Assembly (NCBI GenBank): GCA_900491605.1
Contig: UESW01004422.1
Location: forward strand, 124,001-188,000
Length of the DNA: 64,000 nucleotides
Reading direction: 5' to 3'
DNA from: Calamus simplicifolius
Lineage: Eukaryota; Streptophyta; Magnoliopsida; Arecales; Arecaceae
Positions 43,501 to 53,898 of the stretch are shown in pieces (positions within the stretch are counted from its first letter, which is position 1; each line of letters starts with the position of its first letter). The notes under the pieces are model-generated. The model searched no databases, was not told where the DNA came from, and saw nothing but the letters and a program-made list of their open reading frames with translations. The position numbers were made by a program, and so were the translations under genes.

Positions 43501-46500
43501 AAGATACCACCCTTATCTCCCTTCTTCATCTCAACTTTCGTTCCTCCCTGGATCTCTTAAATGAAGCATTGTAGAACAATAATCCTTTATTCAACTGTTC
43601 ATGTAGGGCTTCCTTATTTTCTCAATCTTCTATGAAATCTTCTTTTTCCAACTGATGAAAACTGCTATCTACTCTCACATTCACTCTTTTCTTTCTTCAA
43701 CTCCACTCTTGCTTACTATTTTCTATTTTTCTTCTCCCCATGATAGCATCCTATGGTCATGCTATGGTCACTCCCTTCTTCATCTCAACTTTCGTTCCTC
43801 CCTGGATCTCTTAAATGAAGCATTGTAGAACAATAATCCTTTATTCAACTGTTCATGTAGGGCTTCCTTATTTTCTCAATCTTCTATGAAATATTCTTTC
43901 TCCAACTGATGTACACTGCTATCTATACTCTCACATTCACTCTTTTCTTTCTTCAACTCCACTCTTGCTTACTATTTTCTATTTTTCTTCTCCCCATGAT
44001 AGCATCCTATGGTCATGCTAAGGCTGTCTTTTATCAAACTTCCTTGTATATTGTAATCGCTGTGTTCTCTTTCTTATAAGTCTTTCTTATAAGCCTTTTT
44101 GGTATTCATCCACTCTATTTGCTCTCAGCCTATTCTGCTGTTTCTTATCTTATAACTTGGAGAATATATACAAGAAGCTCACTGTATAGTTTAGATGCTT
44201 ATCAATCAGTCATCTTCATGCTTACCACTTGCACATTTTATATTTGGTCATTTTGTTTCTTCCCTGTATTTTTTTTTTTTTTTGAACTTCAGAATGATTA
44301 TAAATAAATGAGATTCTCTTATGGATCATTAGTGTTTTTTTTTTTATTATGAGTTGAAAATTGCTGGCTTGACTTGTTTACTGAATTTATTGTGAAACTG
44401 ACACATGATTATTGAAAATCCAAAAATATTATATAGCAATCAATTTTGCATCAGAAGATTAAAAGGGAAAAAAGAGAAAAAAGGAAACAGAATATGAAAG
44501 ATGCCTTATAAGTACATTTAAAGAAGAATGAGAAGCCTGGTATGGAGAAGTAGAGTGAAGAAGTCAATTAATTATTCTCAATCAAAACGATTTAATGTGC
44601 TACAGTTACAAAATTGGAATATTTATTCCTATTGTTTTCCCATAAACTATGGTGTTTGAATATCCCAAAACAACTCTAAATCACATGCTTCTTTACCTGT
44701 ACAATTTGGAAGTCCAGCTAGAACCAAATTTAAACTTTATTCCCACTTCAAAATGGATTTCCTAGCTACATAGTGGTTTTGAACTAACTAGAAGTTAAAT
44801 CCCTCAACACGAGGATTTCTTGACTAATAATTAAGATCCTATAAGTACTTCTAAACTGTTATAATAGCTTTGAAATTACAAAAAAATATCCTTAAATGGG
44901 AAAAGTTTGATATCAAGGCTTCTCTACCAATCATTGTTTTTAAAAACAACCTTGGGGTTCACCAAGGCACTTACCCAGGTGGGTGGCCTCCAGGCTGTTT
45001 AAATTCTGTGGGTGCCAGGCAGCCTGCTAGGTTTGCTGTTACCATCTGTAGCATTTGCTGCCATGGGGAGCTGGCCGATCTACTGGGCATTCAACTGGTG
45101 CTTAGGCCATTGGTTGAACACCCACGTACCATCTATGCCTGCAATTTTCCATAAACTTGCAATAATTTTAGAGGAATTTTAGAGGTCATCATAACATAAG
45201 TTCCTTATCTATTTGGTCTTGCTGTCTCTTTTGCTTTAATTAAAGAGTTAGAGTGACCTCCTTTCAAAGGGAGGCTGCTTAAACTCCAATAGGACCGATG
45301 GCAACTTGGGCCTCTCATTGGCTACAAGTCATTAAATATACAATTGCATGTATCTTATAGATGGATTCCTTTAGTTAATTGAGTGGATGCCTGCTGAGAA
45401 GTTTAAGATTTATAGTTCCTATTTGAAAACAAAATAATGGATTTTGAACACATGCACACACAAATATTATATAGCTTCATTAACTTAGTCTTGTATGATG
45501 ACTTGACGTTTCAGTGACCTACTCCTTTCAGTGAAAGTTTACATGATGAGTTTCTGAAGGCAATATGCTGCTTGGACATCAAAGAATTTATTAGAATGGT
45601 TTTTGTCGTGAGGATCTTTTAACACTTGATGTAGAAAGATAATGCATGTCAATTTCCTTAGATTGCACCATTATTTATGATTGTAGCTCTTGGATTCTTT
45701 TGCATCCTTCTTTCATTTTCTGAATGGAGGTGGTTAGTCCTAGCATGATCTTTTCTTTAAAAAAAGAGTTGTTGTAGCAGTATTCTTCACCTTTTTCCGA
45801 ATCTGAAATTTAGAAATGAATACTAATGTTTATTCATCAGGGTGACTGTAAACTTCGGGCAGCAACCATTCCTTTTTGACATTGAGGTATGCTGTAATGT
45901 TGTTATGTTATATTTCTTTATCTTTGGATGTTATTATGTTAAACTTTAAACAAATTGATTGCAGTTTGAAAGGATTAATAATGTCTTAAATTCTCTTTTG
46001 CAATTCTGTTAATATTTTAATCATATATAACTTTGGGCAGCAACCATTCCTTTTTGACATTGAAGTATGCTCTAATGTTATTATGTTACATTTTCTTATC
46101 TTTGGATGCTATTATTGTTAAAATTTAAACAATTGATTGCAGTTTGAAAGGATTAATAATTTGTCTTAAATTCTCTTATGCAATTCTGTTAATATTTCTA
46201 TCATACATATATTTGTAAATGGATGCGTATTTATTTGCTTGCAGGAGGGGAAAAAAAAGGATGCATTGTTGTGGTGATAGCTAATTGCTGCTTAGTTTTA
46301 ACTGCTGGATCTTTTTTAAGAATTATTATCAATGAAAGTTAATTCTATGGTTTACTTATAGAAAAAAGTTTGCTAGTCATTATTATTGCCTTCTTATTGA
46401 CTTGGGACTGTCATTGACTTGGTTACAGAACATATCACTTAGATTACTCGGTTCACATGATATCATCATCATCCTGAATTCCAACTGCAATGCACTTTTG

Positions 46501-49500
46501 TGACTATTTGAGTGGGGTTACTGTAGCTAAATGATGAATATTTTTGGATATTCAGTGTCAATGCTGATATCATTGAAGGAATATCAAGAAATATATCATT
46601 TGAGTTGTACAGTTGACATAACTAGCAAAACTAATTTGCTGCAGCTTGATGTCTCATGGAGTGCATGTACTTATCATCTTTTCATCTTTCTGTTCTCAAG
46701 CTGTATCTGTGTGGTTGATTATATGTAATATATTTGTGTCTTTTTAGATGCTTATAATCTAATACTTTGTACTATTCTTTTGATCAGACTTTTATAATGG
46801 AAGAGAGAATGAAACTGCAGAAAATGGCTGAAAAGTTGTCCCTACAACCTAATGTCAGTCATTGGTATGATTCTGTGCCAGAAAATCATCTTTCAACTGG
46901 ATTGTTTGACAAGATATAGATAAATTGACCAAGGTTTGTGGTACCGGTGCATATGCCCCATACTGGGCATGATAGTACCATACTGGTATCGAAGCGATGC
47001 TTGGTACAGGGGTTTATCGAACTAACCTCCATTCCAGGCATACAAAAACAGTACTTACATGGTACTTGTATGGGTTTGGTACCAAGATTGTAAATCTTGA
47101 TTTGTATAAATCTTTAACTTATTTGTTGGTGATTTCATTTTTTTTTTTTTCCGTTTGTTGTAACCCTAACTGCACTCCATAATTAAGTAATTCTTTTGTG
47201 TTAGGATTGTGCGTTCCTATCTACTACACTATGGGTACCAAGATACACTAAATTCATTTGACATTGCAAGTGAAGATACGCACCTTCCAGGTTCTGCAGC
47301 TCAAGAAAATGGTTTTGGTGAACAGGGAGACATATATGCGCTGAGCCAGAGAAAGGTTTTGCGCCAGGTAAGATGGATATATTGAACATGTTGTATATTA
47401 TCCAAATCATTTATTTAATCATTGCAATTCATATTCTCTGTTTTTTTTTCATTGATTGTGGGGGGGGGGGGGGGGGACCTAACTATGGCATCACATTGTA
47501 CGACATTCTGGAGAAGAGTTAGATGATCAGATTTAGTACAATAAAGTATCTCCAAGAAAAAATGATTCTGATAGCCTGACTCCTATAAAGTGTATAAAAG
47601 TCCGCTGCCTTGCCTTTCCTCCCCTTCTTTTGCTTCCTATATTAGATCAGTTATTGTCAATATTTGTATTCATATGCTGGTCTCTGTCAATTTAATATTT
47701 ATATATCGTTTATTTATTTGTGTAACAGTTAATGCCTTGTTCATTTGTCATCACAGGTACTAAACTGTATTTTTTAAAAAAAATTAAGGAGTGTCATTTG
47801 TAAATTCTAACCCATTGTTTCTAATAATGAAGCTTATCAAGAATGGAGATATTGATATTGCATTTCAAAAGCTTCGAGAATGGTATCCTGAGGTTGTGCA
47901 GGTGTACTTCTTGACAAAACAAATATACATGAAAGAATTTTATCATTTCATTTAATAACTATCTTGCTTATTTTTTTTTGTATTCTTCGTTTGAGATATT
48001 GTTATTTATGCAGATGCAAAGAGTATAAGAAAAACATATGAAACAGATATGTATGCAAAACAACATTATGAGCATAGAGTGTGGTAACCTTTATTGTATT
48101 ATGCTGTCATTATCAGTAGAGCTTTTCCAAATGAGTGGAATGCTACTCAAGGAGTTTAAGCATTGTTCATAATGGAATGCAGATTACCATTGCTTCCCCA
48201 TTATAGGAGAGCATTTCAAGTTGAAAGTTGGGGTGACATTAATATTTTAAAAATTTTAAAGATATAGAATGTACAACATGCTTGTGCATATCCAAAAAGA
48301 TGGTTTCGAGACCCTAGATAAATCTTGAATTTTTTAACCAGCTACAATTCCATGGTCACCTTGTGGAGTCATGCAAGTAACATGGAGTGCAGTGTGTTGA
48401 TGGTGATTTGAGGATCAAGGAGTGGTGTTCAGTGGATATTATTCTTATTTGGGCATAACACCACAAAACTTCGGTAAAACAGGACTTGAACACCATAATA
48501 AGAGTAAGATGATGGTAATGGCTGTGCATTTAAAACCATACATCAACCTAGTGACATGGAATCCATGCACAAATGTAAAAAGAGAATTAAAGACTACATT
48601 ATTGACAGCACACCCAACAGCTATTGTTTGATAACATGCATGCAGAACCAGTAGCTAGTGCCTTAGCCTTTTCTAACACACTCGTTAGATTGTAGGTGCA
48701 ACATATACCAAGTGTTTGCAAGTAGGAAGGTGGATAGATTGTAAACTTTATACTGCACTGCCTACAAGGAATATGAAGTATAGGAGCAGTATGATTTGAT
48801 CAAATGTGAGACTCGAGGTCAAATACCATAGAGGTTGCAAATGCTAGGAAGTAGCAAAAGTTTAGTTGATACAATCAAATTATAATCAATTAGGAGGAAC
48901 TTGATTTGATAAAAATTCACTCACCAATATGACTCAGTCCCAGATGCTTCAAATTTGGTTGACATTCAATCTGAGTGGCAACAGAATTTTATATCAACTG
49001 CAGTGAGAAGCTGAAGTCACAGAGGACATGTCAATTCAGATAATTCTTAGTGCTATGTTTCATATTGCATATCACGTTCAAGACTTTGAGTTAAGTTGGT
49101 GAAGAAAAAGCAAGCCATTCTTGCTTCTTGGCTTTGGGATATGAACGCATATGCAGCTTTAGTTTGACACTTTAATCTGGATGCCATTTTGGCTTTGGGA
49201 TATGAACATATATGCATCTTCATCTTTCATGAACACTGTGGGGATGAAAACTTACGTTAATTAATTATTATTAGTAGTATTATTATTGGTTTAGTAGATT
49301 CATGTTTTAGGGGATCTGATGGAGTTTTACGTTGGTTGTCAGTTACCTAACGCAGCCTTCCTCCTTTACCCAGGCTTGGGATCGGCCGACCCCATGTAGT
49401 TGGAAAAAGGCTTAGATGAGTTGAGGTGAATTGAGTATTATTATTATTATTGGTATTGTGGTCTTCTGTTGCTGAGCTTGAAATCTTTTCACACAGTGCA

Positions 49501-51958
49501 TATATCTTTACCAACAAATAGATATTTTTTTGAAAGAAATTGTTGGGGACATGATCTAAGAGTGCTTGTTCATGGTGAATTATATACTTTTACTGATTTC
49601 AACTTGTTATTTTGACTTGTATTTAGTCTGTGTTAGTTTCAGTTATGTTATTAAATGTAGTTTCATACTGAGGCCTAATCTTTTGTAGATTCCTTCTGAC
49701 ATGATACAGTTGTACAAGCTTTGTGGCTAAAACAACAGTTTTGTCTACAGGATGGCACATCAATTGTTTGTTTCTTGCTTCATTCTCAAAGGTTTATTGA
49801 GTATATCCGGGTACCTCTCTAAAGCTCTAAAATGAAGTGGTTATTTATTTGTGGAATAGTGAATGTCATTATTATGTCTTAGCAGGTTTTTTCATATACT
49901 GAGTTGTTTTAGCATTATAAAATATTTAACCCTTAAAAGCTCTGTTCATGCATTATTTTTTATTTAGATGTCCGTGATGTATGGATGAGGACAACTTATT
50001 GTCTGTAACAAACTACTACTTTTTAGTGACTTGTGTTGAGCAAGGGTGTTAGGTTTGGCTTCATAGCATAATCTTCATCCTGAAACAAAAGATTTTCTAT
50101 GATTATTATTAAGGAGCCCTGTGAGCTTCTCTATGAAACACTGATGAATTGCCTGCAAGTGGGTGTAGACGTGAAGTATGACAATGACCACTCTCTCTGG
50201 TGGCTAACTTAAGACTTTCTCTCATTTTTCCCATCTTGTTATCTATAATTAAGATAAGGCAAATATATTAACAACACCTCCCACCCCCCTGCCAGGAGAT
50301 CATTCATTGCTGACCCATGGCACTTGGGCCATGCACCTAGTGGGCCTGTTAATGGGTTTCGGACTATTCCTTAGGGTGTTACACTATGTTGAACATGCAT
50401 TTACTCCAAAAAACAATGAATTAATGACTGTCCTTTCTATGAGCAATTTAGAGAGGGGCTTCTTTATCATTGTTGCAATTGCTTTCTTTTTACAGATCTC
50501 TATTTATCAAGATGGTTTAGATCTTATTAGCACCCAATGAACCATTTCGTTTTGGTCTTCAATACTTACTCTCATTTGGATGGAAAATTGTGTACTGTTT
50601 GGTAGGAAACTTAGCTTTGGTAAGTTGCTGTATTACAGTGAATTTTTGGATTATGCCAAAGTCATGGAGCTCTGCATAACATTTATCTATTTTTGATCAA
50701 GCTTTTCATTGTATGTCATCCAAAAACTGATTTTCATATTTCACTTTTGATTAAAACTAAGAAAAGAGAGAAACAGGCAAGAGAAACATGTGCATTCCTA
50801 TTTTTGGACATGTATCTAATATCTCTTCTATTATATAACTGTACATCGTATCTGAGACCTTTATTTATTTTGGTGGTTTGTTTTAGGTTGGGCTATTAGA
50901 GGATGCTGTAAGTTATGCCCGTGCTCAACTGTCCAAATTTTTTGCTGTTAAACCTTTTTCTGAGTTTCTTGAGGTAATGTCTGGAGCTTGACCATTTGGG
51001 ATCTTATGATTCTTTAAGTGGCATATTTCCTTATGCAATGCTTCAAGTTATTGGGACTCTATGGCTGCAATTTTTTTCTGCTTTATTATTGTTACATAAA
51101 TACAAAGCATTGATTTTAGCTTTAGGGATCATAATGATATAATTAGTTACGATTCATAATCTTATACGCAATGAAGATTATATAGAGGGCAAATATGCAA
51201 TAGAGGTTTCATCAGGTCCATGAAAGCAGTTAATATTTCTGAAAGCTTGTTTTCTCTTGGGTTCAGAACCTGCCTTCACTTGGTTTTTTTTTTTTTTGGT
51301 GAGGGGAATTGGGTTGAACCTCCAAAAGTTTTTTGAAAACAAATCATCCCTTGCTAGAAGTGTAAAAGAAGCAACTGACTTAGCATTTTATTAGTAAAGA
51401 AAGGCAGCTGATTATTATTTAACTATGCAACACAGAGCCAATTAAAATCCGCCCTCCCATCCCCCCTCCCAAATACACGCACACCTCCCTGGCAAAAAAA
51501 TAAAAAAAGAAACACCTTCACATGCAAGAAAAAGAAAAGAAAAGAAATCACAGCTCCATAGGGACAATAGCATGAACTTCCAGGATAATTTATCTTCATT
51601 ATGATGCTCTAAAGTATTGACGGTGGAGATTTTAATAGATTAATTCTATTCTCTTAACCTCTCCTATTGTTAGGATGTTATTGCGCTGCTGGCATACAAT
51701 GAACCTTTGGAATCATGTGTGGGCTATCTACTTGAATTGTCGCAGCGTGAGTTTGTTGCAGATGCAGTGAATGCAGTGGTCTTATCGACAAATCCAAACT
51801 CGAAGGATTCTGAGAGCTGTATGTACTCAGTCCTTGAGAAGTTGCTAAGGCAACTGACAGTGTGCAGCTTGGAAAGAAGGCCATTTAACGGAGACCAAGG
51901 GGAGGCATTCTATCTCCACAGGGAATTACACAGGGCTGGAAAGGCAAAGTGTAGCTAG
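37506..51958 (+). CDS. RANBPM: RanBPM-like protein (SPRY, LisH, CTLH/CRA domains)
   Basis: Ten coding exons by conservation and splice sites: 37506-37870, 38766-38912, 41534-41619, 45841-45886, 46788-46864, 47205-47367, 47833-47901, 49751-49810, 50887-50973, 51674-51958 (TAG). The product is about 460 residues, close to the usual plant RanBPM length. SPRY spans roughly residues 50-200 (YYFEMTVKNAGQKGQTAIGF, NSCGYHGDDGYLYRGHGKGE, TFTSGDTVGAGINY). LisH follows (HWIVRSYLLHYGYQDTLNSF), then CTLH (LIKNGDIDIAFQKLREWYPE) and CRA (VGLLEDAVSYARAQLSKFFA to the end). Family members are scaffolds of the CTLH/GID-type ubiquitin ligase. The start is chosen at the first in-frame ATG after the acceptor; MM gives two adjacent choices. 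Exon 3 is 86 bases where 87 are needed, so as written the frame breaks there. All other phases agree. Confidence 0.9.
40208..40378. repeat. Dispersed GTAC-rich intronic repeat (copy in intron 2)
   Basis: Many short palindromic words occur (ttggtacaatatggtatgc, gtaccagtatc, acataccagcatgg). A related stretch is in intron 5 at about 46935-47090. It is probably a relic of a non-autonomous mobile element. Confidence 0.4.
41534..41619 (+). CDS. RanBPM exon 3 (SPRY), apparent one-base deletion
   Basis: Entered in phase 2 from exon 2, it reads T-K-N-A-N, then must shift by one to read LVGTISKDIKGPLYPTVAVH and SQNEE. Both sides match the family, so the missing base lies at about 41546-41548 (aacttgtt where a nine-base aaccttgtt is expected). 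The donor GTATGG at 41620 is supported, because GA plus G from exon 4 restores Glu. Confidence 0.8.
43518..44021. repeat. 254-bp tandem duplication in RanBPM intron 3
   Basis: The copies start at 43518 and 43772 with tcccttcttcatctcaactt and end near ggtcatgcta. They are almost identical; one has gaaaactgctatctac where the other has gtacactgctatctatac. Confidence 0.9.
45848..46205. repeat. 178-bp tandem duplication covering RanBPM exon 4
   Basis: gggcagcaaccattcctttt recurs at 45857 and 46035, and similarity continues through the following intron. The second copy keeps the donor (gtatgc) but has lost the acceptor and the first ten exon bases, so it is probably not spliced in. Confidence 0.85.
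46935..47090. repeat. Dispersed GTAC-rich intronic repeat (copy in intron 5)
   Basis: ggtaccggtgcatatgcc, gtaccatactggtatcg, gcttggtacagg and acatggtacttg are packed in 150 bases. Compare with 40208-40378. Confidence 0.4.
49355..49455 (-). repeat. SINE-like dispersed repeat tail in intron 7
   Basis: On the minus strand, (aat)n then actcaattcacctcaactca, tctaagcctttttccaacta and catggggtcggc matches a repeat tail that is widespread in plant introns. A partial plus-strand copy lies at 42021-42052 (ctcaactcaactcatctaag then ccttttcccaactac). The family name is not certain. Confidence 0.4.
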
Positions 51959-53640
51959 TATGACATTCATTCATGCGAATGGGTTGGTGTTCCTTCCATG
52001 CTGCACTAGTTGGCCCCTTCTTTTTTTTTTGGAAAGGTTATCAGACAAGCATGAAATTCTTGGTTTGGCTTCGAGAAAAGGTTCTGACTACCAATGTGTA
52101 CTGATGAGCAATGTATTAAGGCACAATGTTCACAAAGCTCAGAAATTCTGTCTTGTTAAGCGTTTGATTGTGTCATTTCCTGCACACGGTGCATTGAAAA
52201 TGTAAGTAAGTTGAAATGTTTAGAGCCATGAGTAATAGTCCTCTGTCCTTGTGCTGTGAATTTTGAAATTTGTGCAATTCAGGGTTTGATAACTGTCTAG
52301 ACTGTTTCCTGCTTTCCCATAGTATTTGGGTTTGTGGGATTTCTGTGACAACGGAAAACAGCTAGATTTATGAGATTGACTCTCTAGATACCTTAAATGT
52401 GAAGCCTTGAAGGACTAAGATATCAAACATTCTTATTTTTGATTGTCTTGCCTTAAAGTAATGGCTGATTTTTTTCTGATTAGCATACTAGGCATTATGA
52501 TCAGGAAATGCCTTTTCGAAATTCTGATTTTGTTTGGTAGGACAGCAAAATGTATATCTTTGAATACCATCTTTACCTATTAGCAATTTTGTTTGGGAAT
52601 GTTCGGTTCTCATATTTCTATGTTGAAATGGGGACTAAATGCTGATTTTCATTTTCCATGTTTCATGTAATGATCTCACAATCACTTTATGAAACACAAC
52701 TTTTTGGATTTTCATATATTTAAGAATCAACGAGGGATCTATTCTTACAATTTATTTCACCTATTACATATAGAAATCCTTGAATGGTTCTATGATCTGG
52801 AAATTTAAAATCTTGAATCTAAATATAACTAACAAACCTTTGAGGGATTTTTTTTGTTTTGTTTTTGTTTTATCGAATATCACTTTTCGTAGAGTCACCC
52901 AGAAATGGTTCAGTGAATACTTTATGACAAATGAACTTTAAAATATTCACATGATTAGGCAAAGAAACGAAGTCATCACTGTTATTCAGTTTTATTCTTT
53001 TTTTTTCTAATTTATTTATTATAGAAAGATAAAATGATTAGAATGGATTTGTATATTGGACCTTTTAAGTTAATTATAGATCTTGGAAGGCAATTCTCAT
53101 TGGTCAATAGAAAATATATTAAAATTGAACTCCTCTTTTGATTTCTTTTAGATTAACAAACTTAAGTCTCACAAAGCGACCATGAAATTGTTTTGGAGTC
53201 ACATATATGCTTTTTTTAGGACAAATTAAAGCGATGTGTACCATGCTGGCGCCTGATTTTAGTTCAAGGGCACAAAAGAACGTGATTCAATCCAAACAAA
53301 GAGATTCTTGTGCTGATCCCGCATGGTCCCTTAGGGACTTGAATTAGCGGCAGGATAGGAGGATTAATCACAAAAGAAAAAAAAAAAAAAGAAAAGAAAA
53401 AGTAGCATCCAACCGGCCTCGAAATAAAAGTCATTCTTAGATGGAGTTGGTTTACCAGAAGGAGCCGTAACAGTATAATTATCGATAGATCAAGTTTACC
53501 AAAGATACAAGGGAGAAAGAAGGCAATGAGATGCATAGAATTTAGAGAGGTATCATCATGTAACTAGTGCTCATCTTCTTATCATCATATGACCCACTGT
53601 CCATGGAGCTTCAGTTCGTAACTTCACAAGAAAAACACTG
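51959..53640. other. RanBPM 3' UTR and convergent intergenic region
   Basis: After the stop, about 350-400 bases are likely 3' UTR and the rest is AT-rich. The genes on both sides point toward this stretch. No other gene seen. Confidence 0.5.
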
Positions 53641-53707
53641 GCAATGTTCCATCGTACCATTTTAAGCTTAATCGAGTATACATCCAGAATGTTATATTTT
53701 AGGCAAC

Positions 53708-53789
53708 AGGGCGCCAAGACTTATTAAAAAGAACACAAGAAAAAGATATCAGGGCGCCAAGACTTATTAAAAAGAACACAAGAAAAAGA
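53708..53789. repeat. 43-bp tandem duplication downstream of the isomerase gene
   Basis: agggcgccaagacttattaa followed by aaagaacacaagaaaaag occurs at 53708 and 53751. It lies 110-190 bases beyond the stop codon, probably within the 3' UTR. Confidence 0.9.
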
Positions 53790-53898
53790 AAGCCAAGGAT
53801 ATTCTTGTTTCATTCAAGAGAGCTCCATTGAGCACAGTCATTGATGCATGCCTTGCTGAAAAAAATGCTCAAATCAACTGCTATACTCCATCCGCCCA

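Noticed and set aside
46027..46205. Duplicated exon 4 as a mutually exclusive alternative exon
   Set aside because: The copy has no acceptor AG and lacks the first ten exon bases.
47460..47476. G-quadruplex or regulatory meaning of long G runs (also 29673, 35006, 40661)
   Set aside because: Simple homopolymers in introns and repeats; their lengths are also unreliable in assemblies.
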